Source: Hemileia vastatrix (taxonomy: Eukaryota; Basidiomycota; Pucciniomycetes; Pucciniales; Zaghouaniaceae). Taken from it: 64,000 nt of DNA. Below, piece by piece: positions 47,342 to 56,900 of the stretch. The notes beneath the pieces are model-generated. The model worked only from the letters and a program-made list of their open reading frames with translations. It did no database searches and was not told the origin of the DNA. The DNA lies in the NCBI GenBank assembly GCA_030280995.1, contig JASXTE010000015.1:1224001-1288000 (forward strand). Reading direction: 5' to 3'. The position numbers and the translations under genes were made by a program. Position 1 is the stretch's first letter, and each line of letters begins with the position of its first letter.

Positions 47342-48472
47342 TATGGTAAGGTAAACTCTTACAGTCGCCTTGCTGTAAGAAGAATCCGGAGGAGATATGT
47401 GGATTTAGTGGAAAACCCCGTCCTTCCAATAAAAATAACAAAATGGGAATTCTAAATCACTAAGCTAACCAGTCTACTTGAATCTGATTGATAAAAATAA
47501 TGAAACTCTAAAATATTTAACGCTTATTGAGATTTAATGAAAGTGGCTGTTGAGAAAGAAATACTGATAACAACAATTAAGGTGTACCAGTGAAAGATCT
47601 GAAAAGATTGACTTTTATGTTTTTATTATAATTTGAATTTTTATAAGACAGCAATAATCAAGTCCCAGCGATGAAGACATTTCTAATGATACCCTGTATG
47701 AAGTGTGATATAAATTGTTGAGTAGTATTTCTAAAATGATATATGTAAAATATAAATTTATAAGGGTATTACAAATTTATTTAATTTGTTGAGTAATAAA
47801 AAATGAGACTGTGGTGGTTAAAGATTAAGCTGTATGATATATCCCCCCTCTCAATTTCGAGTTTGAGAAGCACTTAAGTATTCCTAGTCACGTGCCTAAG
47901 TTTTCCCCTCCAGAGCTCTCCCAGAGTCAATCCGGAGCCCGTACGGAGTCAAAGCGGAGTCCGTACGGAGTCGAAACGGAGTCCATACGGAGTCCGTCTG
48001 GACTTCCGGACTCAATTAGAACCTTAAAACTATAATAAAAAAATCTAGAAAAATTACACATAATAGAGCTACTTCCCTTTTACATTCCAAACTAATTTTT
48101 GTAGGCTGCGCAGCTCTAATCACCCTTTGAAAATTCATCAAAGTTAAATATTTTCTAAAAATGAAAATATTTCTATAAAATTTAAAATTCATTTAAAAAT
48201 AAAAGAAAAATTGTAAAAATTCTGGGAAAATTTCCCAAGGTTCTTGAGTGACTCGACTTGATACTTATAAACTCTTCAGACCGTAAAAATAAGTTTTCTC
48301 CGAAAAATAAATTGTTTTTTGCGTAGGCATTTTCTTTTAACCAATTTCTTCATATATAAAACTCAAATAAATTAAATAAAACCCTTTTATAAAAAATAAT
48401 AGCGCCAATCTTGCACACCGTAATAACTCCATTTACATACTTAGGTGCCATACTAAACTTTAGGCTACCACA
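47342..48472 (+). repeat. Solo LTR of family F inserted in E1 pol
   Basis: 1131 bp with ends TATGGTAAGG...GGCTACCACA (inverted TGGTA/TACCA, CA at the end). Comparison with uninterrupted E2 (CAGGCGTCTGG) shows flanks GCGT before and GTGT after, a 4-bp target duplication with one change. A copy at 62948 starts at the same base. It contains a hairpin CTTACAG-N8-CTGTAAG just inside the left end and about six 11-bp units CGTACGGAGTC (about 47930-47995). No coding capacity. A short-ended DNA element is the alternative. Confidence 0.7.
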
Positions 48473-48625
48473 GTGTCTGGAGGTTCTTATGTTTTGGAAG
48501 AGTTGGATGGTGCAGTCTTGAAAAAGAGGGTGGCTGCAGACCAAGTGAAGAGGTTTTATCCCAGAGGCACTAGGCATGAAGAAGATTCACTCCGCAATGA
48601 GGATAAACTACGGACCATTCTTTAA
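48473..48625 (+). pseudogene. E1 pol C-terminus after the F insertion
   Basis: Continues the frame cut at 47341 (E2: QASGGSYVLEELDGAVLKKR) through DQVKRFYPRGTRHEED to TAA at 48623-48625. There is no chromodomain, unlike A and B. Confidence 0.85.
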
Positions 48626-49852
48626 TTTTGGGTTTTTTTGTGGTGATGCTATGCATCTGTTTGTTGGAAACTTTTGTTAGAAGATACCCATGGGTGGGGC
48701 TTCTAGATTTGATCTTGGCAAGTGTAGGGGTGACTGATGGGCTGGCTGCTCTATCAACAGTTACCCCAGATTGTCTGTTTCCAACCCTTTTTCTTAATTT
48801 GGTTGAACCCTAGTATTGGTTTCTTTTCACAGGTTTTAGTCCTCTATGACTTTAAACTGGAATTTCCTTTGGTTTTCAAGTGCAGGACTCTTCACTCTTA
48901 TTGGTTTGGGTTTTTTTGTGTTGAATGTTGTATTTTTGTTAGAAGGTACCCAGGGGGGGCTTCTAGATTTTATTTTGGCAAGTGTGGGGGTAACTTATAA
49001 GCTGGCTGCTCTGTAGAAGAGTTAACCCAGAATGTCTGTCTCAAGTCTTTTATTTTTACTAGTTGAATTCTAGTTCTGTTGTTTATTATTCAGGTTTTAA
49101 GTCCGCTATGACTTTAAACTGGTTTGGGACTGGCTTCTTCATCTTTGGTTCTTTCAGATTGGTGGTGGATCACTGGTGGTCTCCCATCATTTTTACTTAT
49201 TGGAGGGAGCCCACCCAGTGATCATTTCTATGGACCGGACTTTCCCTTATTGGACCATCTATGGAGCAGGACTTTCTTTGATTTTGCAGTTATGTTATTG
49301 CTAGATAGCAGTTTTAGATTATTTTCTTTTTTCTCTTTTTTTCTTTTAATTTTTTTATGGGGGTTGTTTAAAATTATAAAATCAAAATATAGGAGGTTAC
49401 CACATCAGGGTCACCTGGATGTGGGCAAGCATTGGTGGGGAAAGGCTCATCAATTGGCCGGGCAATGCTATTTTCTTATTTTTATTTATTATTCATTTCA
49501 TGTGTTTCTGTGTTTCATTATTTTTTATTATTTTCTGAATTTCTAAATTTTTTGAATTTTGTTTTCTGTTAACCATTTAAAAGAATTAATTGTGTATCCA
49601 CATCAAGGTGCACTTGGATGTGGGTAAGGTATCAGGGGATCAGCTCATCAATTGGCTGGGGGATACCATTTGTATTATTTTTTATATTTTATTTTATTTC
49701 ATTTATTTTATTTTATTTATTTTATTTCATTTCATTTTATTTATTAATTTTTAATTTTAGTATATTAGTAGATACAAAGCAAAAAAAAAAAAAAAATTCT
49801 GAAATAATTTTTTATTATTTGTTTTATATTATTTTTATGTTTCTAATCTTTT
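48626..49852 (+). other. E1 noncoding region between pol and antisense gene 2
   Basis: No gene supported. It has two copies of a module: (G/T)ACCCA-rich G tract, GGCAAGTGTGGGGGTAAC hairpin arm, loop with GCTGGCTGCTCT, second arm, a T-rich stretch, then the AGTC-N6-GACT-TTAAACTG motif (48838 and 49100). The hairpins are at 48727-48767 and 48987-49028. Two further blocks, CCACATCA-GG-TCAC-TGGATGTGG, are near 49395 and 49598. A third module lies at 51835-52010. Hydrophobic open frames here (for example 49618-49875) are low-complexity T-rich sequence. Confidence 0.75.
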
Positions 49853-51433
49853 TCAGGAGCTCATTGTCTGGATGATGAAGCTTCTGGAGGCTGGTCCGGA
49901 TTGTGATGAAGCTTTTGTTTTTTTGTTGGGATTGTGGGAAGCACTGTGTTCCTTGAAGTGCATCCTGCTGGAGAGATTATAGGGATTGTAATGGTCAGGG
50001 ATTGGATTAGAGGGAAGTTCAGAGGAGGAAGAAGAAGAGGCAGGAATGGAGTGCTGGAGGGTGTGTTTAATGATCCTAGACATTTTCCAGTGGTCGTCCA
50101 GTAGGTGCTTTCTCAGGGATTTTTCAAAGTCATTCAAGGGTCCATGGAGGGCAAAGGCTTTTAGCATATTGGAACACATGGTGCCTAGGTGTTTTTTCAT
50201 GTCTCCATAATCCATGGGCAAAGAAGTTTCAAGAATTTGGCCAACTCCAATAATAGATTCAGGAGGAGGGGTGCCAACTAGACAAGAAGAATTGGATCAG
50301 TAATTATTTTTGTTGAAGAAATGGATTAATTAATTTAATACTTACAGATTGGAAGCTCATCAAATCTGTAAGCGGCTGGGATTTGGATCTCTGACGATTT
50401 TGTTACGGTCATAGTGGGTGGATCAACTAGGGAAAGATATGGATTCTCATGGTCTTCCTCTGAAGGATCCTGAGAAGGTGAACTGGGATGCTGATGTTCC
50501 TGGGGCCTAGTTTGAGAAGTGAGATTGTTGTTGTTGTTGTGGTTGTTTTTTCTGTTGGATTCAGCTGGAGGAGGTGCTGGTGATGGAGTACCAGGATTGT
50601 TAAAGGATGGAGCAGGAGAGGGGGATTTGAAAGCAGACTGCTCTTTTCTGGATGGAGAATTTGAAGAGATGGAACTGTCAGAAGAGTAGTTGGCTGACAG
50701 AGGAGAGGTGTAGTTTCTTTGTCTTAGTTGGGGACAAAGTTGTTGTTGTGGAGCAGTGTGTGATGTTCTGGTTTCTTCTTGGGGTTCTCTGGCAGTTCTC
50801 TTAGAAATCTGGGGAAATTTTGGTGTTTTTGGATTTTTGAAGGGTGGATTGCATTGCTCTGGGAGCAGTAGGAGGTAGTTGGGTTGAGTTGTTATTGTTG
50901 TGTGGATGAATTTGGCTATTTTCTGGCCGTTTTTGGAGGTTTTGGCCCTAATTTTCACTGTTTGGTGAGGCGGGCGGGCCGCCCAACGTCGGCCGGGTGG
51001 CCTGGACGCGGTCTAGAAGCCTAGGGGTTGATTTTGAAGCTTTTGGAGCTAATTTAGCAGTGATAAAAGCAGTTTCTTGAGAAGCTAAGGCTGGTCTTTT
51101 GGGAAGAGTGCGGGAGGCTGAGTTTCTGGATCTTCTGCAAGGAGCTGAAGATAGAGAGGAAGAGAATGGACCAACTTCTGGAGACCTGATAGGGGATCTG
51201 GAGATGTACTTGTGAGAAGGAGAAGGCGGAGGAATAGGATAGTGGGCATCTCTGTCACATTTCTTTTTTTTGGAATAGCAAGAGTCACAAGCCCTGTTGT
51301 AGAATTTGGCTTCTGGATTTGGAAGAGTGAATGTGCACGGTCTGCACATGTGGATGCACTGTTTGCAGGCATAATCCCTTGGAGCAGTGAAGCAAGGAAG
51401 AGTAGAGGAGTCAACAGCAGGGGATCCAGACAT
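49853..51433 (-). pseudogene. E1 antisense gene 2: Zn2Cys6-like protein, two exons, one frameshift
   Basis: Starts at ATG 51433 (MSGSPAVDSSTLPCF). Six Cys in CX2CX6CX15CX2CX6C (YACKQCIHMCRPC ... CDSCYSKKKKC). Ser/Arg-rich and basic parts follow (RRSRNSASRTLPKRP), then a long Pro/Ser/Asn/Gln-rich region. The intron is 50345-50278 (GTAAGT...ACTGAT...TAG, 68 nt); splicing joins ELPI to GTPPPES in frame, and exon 2 runs to 49853. Compared with E2 this copy has a stop near 50950 and a one-base insertion near 50800. E2 is open at both places, so the breaks are independent and recent. I infer a nuclear DNA-binding protein and a paralogue of gene 1. Confidence 0.7.
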
Positions 51434-51580
51434 GATTTGTGGTGTGAAAGGTGAGGAAAAGGATAAGAGAAGATTTTGTCAGTGATGAGTAGAAGATGAA
51501 GCGAAGGCGGACGCTCCGTGGGTCTAGCTGTGTGTGTATTGCATGAAATTGGCTGGGTCAGATTCATGCAAGATTCTGAC

Positions 51581-52078
51581 AGTCCTCTATGACTCTAAAC
51601 TGGAAAATTTATCAGTCCATCAAGACTTTAAACTGAAATTTGGTTTCTGTAAGTCCTCCAAGACTTTAAACTGGCTGGTTTCAAGATTTTGTCAAGAAGT
51701 AGTCCGTCAAGAATTTAAACTGAACACTGTGTTAGTCCCCCAAGACTTTAAACTGAGGGTTGTAAGTCCCCCAAGACTATAAACTGAGGGAAAAGTTTTT
51801 GTTGTTGGAGTTGGTTTGAAAGATTGGTGGAGGGTATCCACAGGGGGAGCCTCCGAATTTAGCAAATGCAAGTTTGGGGGTAATTGATGGGCTGGCTGCT
51901 CTATTCACAATTACCCCAGAATGTTAGTTTCTTCTCTGTGTCTTAATGTGGTTGATCTCTTGTTCTGGGTTTATGATTTAGGTTTTTGAGTCCCCCAAGA
52001 CTTTAAACTGAGGGTTTTTTTTTGAGTCCCCCAAGACTATAAAATGAGGATGGTCCCCCAAGACTTAAAACTGAGGGT
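51581..52078 (+). repeat. E1 array of nine hairpin motifs between the antisense genes
   Basis: Copies of AGTC-N6-GACT-TTAAACTG(AGGG) start at 51581, 51614, 51652, 51701, 51734, 51765, 51989, 52025 and 52052 (the last begins GGTC). Loops are CCCCAA, CATCAA, CTCCAA, CTCTAT or CGTCAA. Two more lie at 48838 and 49100. Four with stem CCTC/GAGG lie inside pol (43754, 43820 degenerate, 45862, 45898). Spacing is 31-260 bp, not a simple tandem repeat. Confidence 0.88.
51877..51917. other. Large hairpin GGGGTAATTG/CAATTACCCC (E1)
   Basis: Perfect 10-bp stem around a 21-nt loop containing GGGCTGGCTGCTC. The counterpart at 48727-48767 has GGGGTGACTG/CAGTTACCCC and that at 48987-49028 has GGGGTAACT/AGTTAACCC. 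Confidence 0.75.
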
Positions 52079-52128
52079 TGTTTGTGGTTACATCCTATAG
52101 AGGGTGTGGTCAATTTTTCTTTTCTGAA

Positions 52129-52775
52129 TCAAACTAAAGTACTAGTGGAATTACAGAGGGAATCAAGAGATGAAATGAAGTGTTCAGAATTAGCCTTGAA
52201 CTGGTGAATGAGGTGTCTTTTGTTCTCAATGTCCTGTGCATCTCTAGCAGGAGTGGATTGGAAGTAGTGAAGCAGAAGTTGTTTCTGTTGAGATGTGTGT
52301 TGTTGAAACTTGGCCTTGATAGTGGGCAAGTGCGTTGGTGTTGGTGGTGCAATGGATCCTACATTGTTATCATCACTATCAGAAGAGGAAGGAACTGAGA
52401 AGTTATCAGTTTTAAAGTTGAAGGAAGGAATGAATGTTCTTTACCATCAGATAGACCAGAGATGGTGGAACTAGTTGTTTTATGGGTTGTGGCACTCTTC
52501 TGGGAAGGGTGGAGCTTTTTGATTAATCTGGGTATCAGGATGGATGGCCTAGATCTTTTGGTGCTGGCAGAAGAAGGACCAGGTTGAGGCGGCGGTGAAT
52601 CTGTTGTGGAAGAAAGTGGACCAGGTTTGTGGCAGGTCTTCTTTCTGGAGTGGCAGACATCGCAGGACGTTCTGTATGGATGAACAGATGGTGTTATGGA
52701 GCAGATTAAATTATTGTTGATGCAGTATTGGCAGGGGCCCATTTCAGAGGCAGATTTGGGAAGGAGGTTAAACAT
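52129..52775 (-). CDS. E1 antisense gene 1: Zn2Cys6-like protein, two exons, intact
   Basis: ATG at 52775, exon 1 to 52445, intron 52444-52395 (GTAAAG...CTGAT...CAG, 50 nt), exon 2 52394-52129; 198 residues, the same length as in E2. All six Cys are kept (CQYCINNNLIC, then CDVCHSRKKTC). The KRSRP basic motif and helical C-terminus are also kept. It starts 48 bp from the 3' LTR, on the opposite strand to gag-pol, so its promoter is probably antisense activity of that LTR. No relative of this gene was recognised with confidence. A sequence-specific DNA-binding role is inferred only from the Cys spacing and basic residues. Confidence 0.78.
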
Positions 52776-52813
52776 GGTGGTTGGATGTAGAAAGAATGCG
52801 GACATTCTCAATT

Positions 52814-52823
52814 GGAGGGAGGA
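52814..52823 (+). other. E1 polypurine tract
   Basis: GGAGGGAGGA directly before the 3' LTR start, identical in E2. Confidence 0.8.
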
Positions 52824-53897
52824 TGTGGTCTTCCAACATTGGCAGGGGCCTTTGTTGTGTGATTTGGCGCTGTTTGTGCATGTCTAAATTGACATCTGTT
52901 AAGGAATTTGGTATTTTTCTGGTTTTATTCCGTGGATATTGGGTCTGCGGGTATGTGGGTACTATCATTGGATAGCCCTGGTTTTTCTCTAACTTTTATG
53001 TCCAGTAGACATTTTTCATATTCTGAGTTTTAAGGGGTCATTTCCTCATTTTTCATTTATAAAAGATTGCTGTTTAATTTTGTTTTTTGTGTTTTACGGG
53101 CTAAACTTAAGTCTTAGGGTTAAGTGCTTAATACCATTTGATAGAGCTAATTTTTCTCTATATTTCATGTCTCAATGTTGTTATAGTGAAATTCCGTGTT
53201 TTAAAGGTTTTAGTAGTTGTAGCCAATTTTTCTAAGTAGATTAGTGGTTTTTATTGGTTTTCTGGCTTCAGGGAGGCCGGGCCGCTTCAGGCGGCCCGCC
53301 CGCCTCTGTTTTAGGAGGTTGGGGAGCGCTCCAGGAGGGTTTTTTATGCAATTTGGCAGGTACAGGCGCCAGATTGGTGGGTGCGCATGGGCTCTTAGTT
53401 AGTGGTCTGTGTGTACATAGTGAATAGGACAGTTTGGGGCAACCTTAATCATCATACAACCATCCGGAGGTGATCTCATTGTTCCTCACTCAGTTTTCAC
53501 TGTTTTCTGGCCACAATTGGCTGTGTTTGTTGCAAGTGAGTTCTTCATTTAACTTAACTTTGGCAACTGTTTTCTCTGTTATAGTCTTGCAAGCTATAGC
53601 AAGTATTATTTCTGTCTCTGGTGTGGATTTGCAGCCTACATCAAGTATCTTTGCTGTCTCTGGTGTGGACTTTGTTCTACATTTCAGTTCTTTGGTCTGG
53701 TAGTCTATCTGGGGACTACTTTCTTGGCTCATCAAGAAGTCAAGTGTGTTAAACAGGAGCTTTAGCAAAACAGGAACCAACTTACTTTAGCAAGTAAATC
53801 TCACTCTATTTTTCTAAAGGGACAGGGGATTTTCTCTCTGGTTTTTCTCCAACTCCCTTGGTCAAGGCCTATAGCTAGTACTATAGGATTGTCTACA
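52824..53897 (+). repeat. E1 3' LTR
   Basis: 1074 bp, TGTGGTCTTCC...TCTACA, followed by the CCGG target duplication. It carries the same GC-rich hairpin GGGCCGC-TTCAG-GCGGCCC near 53279. Confidence 0.93.
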
Positions 53898-53901
53898 CCG
53901 G

Positions 53902-56900
53902 TGCTTTCCAAAATTGTCCACCTGAAGTTAGGCTAAACTTCAGGAGGAGAAATTTATTATGAATACCAAACTATCTGAAGAATACTTTTGCCCTAGATAC
54001 TCTGCATCATAAAAGTTTCCAACTGACGTTTAGCCATAATTCAGGTAGACACTTTTGGAAAGGCATAGTCTGATGGTTTTAATATCTATATATGGAAATA
54101 AGTATGAGTTTTTTATCAACATGGAACTAGAATTAATTTAATATGGCCAAAGTGTCCACCAGAAGTTTGGCCAAAATACAGGTGGAAATTTTTATGAGGA
54201 TTACTTGATGAAATGAAGAAGACTTGAAATTACTTTCCATCATATAATTTTCAAACTTAAGTTTATCAAAACTTGTGGTGACCTTTTCCAGATCCAGTCA
54301 TATGGGATCAGCTCTCTATATGGCAATGAGAGTCAATTTTTAGTCAATCATGGCATTAGAAGTAATTTTATATGGAAAACTTTCCACCTGAGTTTTGGCC
54401 AAAAATAAGTTGGAAATGTTTATGAGGAATACTACATTAATTAAAGAAGACTTGCACCCTACTACTGTCCATCATAAAAGTGTCCACCAGGAGAATTCTC
54501 AAACTTGTGGTTGACACCTTTGGCCTGGTCCAGCCATATGGGATCAATTCTGCATATGGAAATGAGGATGTAGTTTGGTCAATCATGGTACTAGAAGTAA
54601 TTTGATATAGACAAAGTGTCTGACTAAATATTGGAAAAAAATCAGTTGAAAACTTCATTTATTTTTTCAAAAAATCAAATTAACTACAATTTTATTCCTG
54701 GTGGTGCCCATTTTATCCAACACCTCTTCTGAGCCTTGAAAGTAGGCATTTAGCTTGAAATTTGAATTTCATATAAAATCCCAATTATTCAACCTATTTC
54801 TTTTTATCCCTTTTTTTTCTATTAGATATCAATTAATTTTATGTAAAACAAATCATTTTAATAATTTTATTACCTGTATTTGATAAAATTATTAAAGGCT
54901 TAACATCACCCTGTAAGCATTTCGCACATGTTTTTTTGCTATACTAATAAAAATAATAATATACTGGTGACAAAAAATTTATCAAATGATAAAATATTAA
55001 TAAAACAGAAAGATCAAATACAAGTGGATATGTATTAAAAAAATACCAGTTGCACTGAAGAGGACCTGCACCCTAGATACTCACCATCAAAAAAGTGCCC
55101 AGCACAAGTTCGGCCGAACTTGTGCTGGACACTTTTGGTCAGGTGCAGTCATATGAGATCAATTCTCTCTATGGCAATGAAAATAATTATTTGATAAAAA
55201 ACTTCACTAGAAGTAGTTTTATATAGCCAAATTTTCCACCTAGAGTTCATCCAAACCACAGGTGCACAATTTTTTATCTTTAAAAAAAAGTAAATTTTGT
55301 ACAATTTACCCCTGATGGCTCTCATTTGCTTCAGCACCTCTACTGGCCTTTGATAGTAGAAATATTACTTGGATTTCTTTTTTCATATTTGATCCCTTTA
55401 ACTTAATTTTTTATTCCTCATATTGCTTTTGGATATCAATTAATAATTTTGAAAATAAATTATTTTCATATTTTTAAACATTTATTTAATAATATTATGA
55501 AAGGTGTAACATCACTCAGTATGCATTTGGCACATGATTTTTTGCTATACTTATAAAATTAATAATATAATTAAGACAAAAAATTAATCAAACAATATAT
55601 ATGACTGAGGCACAAAGATAAAATACCAGTAGACATGTTTGTAAGAAATACTATATGAACTGAAGAAAAATTCTACCCTACCTACTCTCCATCATAAAAG
55701 TGTCCAGAACAAGTTTGGCCGAACTTGTGCTGGACACTTTTGGTCAGGTGCAGTCAGATGGAATCAATTCTCTCTATGGAAATGAAGATAAATTTTTGAT
55801 AAATAATTACACTAGAAGTAGTTTGATGTGGCAAAATTTTCATCTTGAAGTTTTGGTAAAACTCAATTGGATTTTTTTTTATTTTTACAAAAAAGAAAAT
55901 TTAGTGCAAGTTTAGCCCTGATTGTGCAAATTTGATTCAAAATCTCTTTTTTCTGTTTATGGCAGGAATTTAACTTGGATTTGAATTTTCATCTTTGATT
56001 TCATTTATCTTACTTTATTACCCTCATATTACTTTTGGATAGAAGTTTATTATTTGTAAAATAAATAATTTTCATATTTTTTTACCTTTATTTAATAATA
56101 TTATAAAGGTGTAACATCACCCAGTATTCATTTGGAACACAAGTTTTTTCTATACTGATAATATTAATAATATAATTGTGACAAAAAATTAATCAATTGA
56201 TAAATATGAGTGAGGCACAAAGATTTAATAACAGTGGAAATGTTTATAAGAAATTCCAGATGATTTAAAATGAATTGCACCCTGGCTACACTCCATGATA
56301 AAAGTGTCCAGCACAAGTTTGGCCAAACTTGTGCTGGACACTTTTGGTTGCATACTGTCAGATGCAATCAATTCTTTTTATGGAAATGAGACTGAATAAT
56401 CACTCCATTATTGCACTGAAACTAGTTTTATATGGACTAATTTTCCCCCTGAAGTTTGTCCAAACCTAAGGTATACAATTTTTTACTTTGGTAAAAAGTA
56501 AATTTAATCCATGTTAATCTATGATGGTGCCCATTTTTTCTGAAGCCTCTACTGGCTCATAATAGCAGAAATTATACTTAATATCTTTATTTCATGTTTG
56601 ATCTCTTTAATTATAATTTTACCCTTTTATTTATCCTTTAGCTTTTTAATATCAATTATATTTTGGTAAAACTGATAATTTTCACACTTTTTTACATTTA
56701 TTATATAATATTATTAAATTTGTAAAATCACCACGTGTACATTTAGTACACATGTTTTTGCTATACTAAAAACATTAATAATATAATGGTGACTAAAAAT
56801 TAATTAAATAATAAATATGGATGGCACAGAAAGATTAAATACCCATAGAATTTTTTAAAAGGAATACAAGATTAACTGAAAAAGACTTGCACCCTAGCTA

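Larger units (their letters stand above)
39690..53897 (+). mobile_element. E1: complete Ty3/gypsy element of family E (14.2 kb)
   Basis: 5' LTR 39690-40763 and 3' LTR 52824-53897, both 1074 bp and TGTGGTC...TCTACA, flanked by CCGG at 39686-39689 and 53898-53901. The order is LTR, PBS, gag-pro, pol, noncoding module, antisense gene 2, hairpin array, antisense gene 1, PPT, LTR. A by-eye comparison gives on the order of 25 mismatches between LTRs, so it is fairly young. It carries a 1.13-kb solo LTR of another family in the end of pol. It inserted into or at the edge of the satellite. Confidence 0.95.

Noticed and set aside
47342..48472. Helitron, because of the hairpin near one end
   Set aside because: No TC start or CTRR end next to the hairpin, and a 4-bp duplication fits an LTR better.
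49124..49875. Hydrophobic ORFs after E1 pol
   Set aside because: Low-complexity T-rich sequence, not conserved as a frame in E2 (18355-19180).
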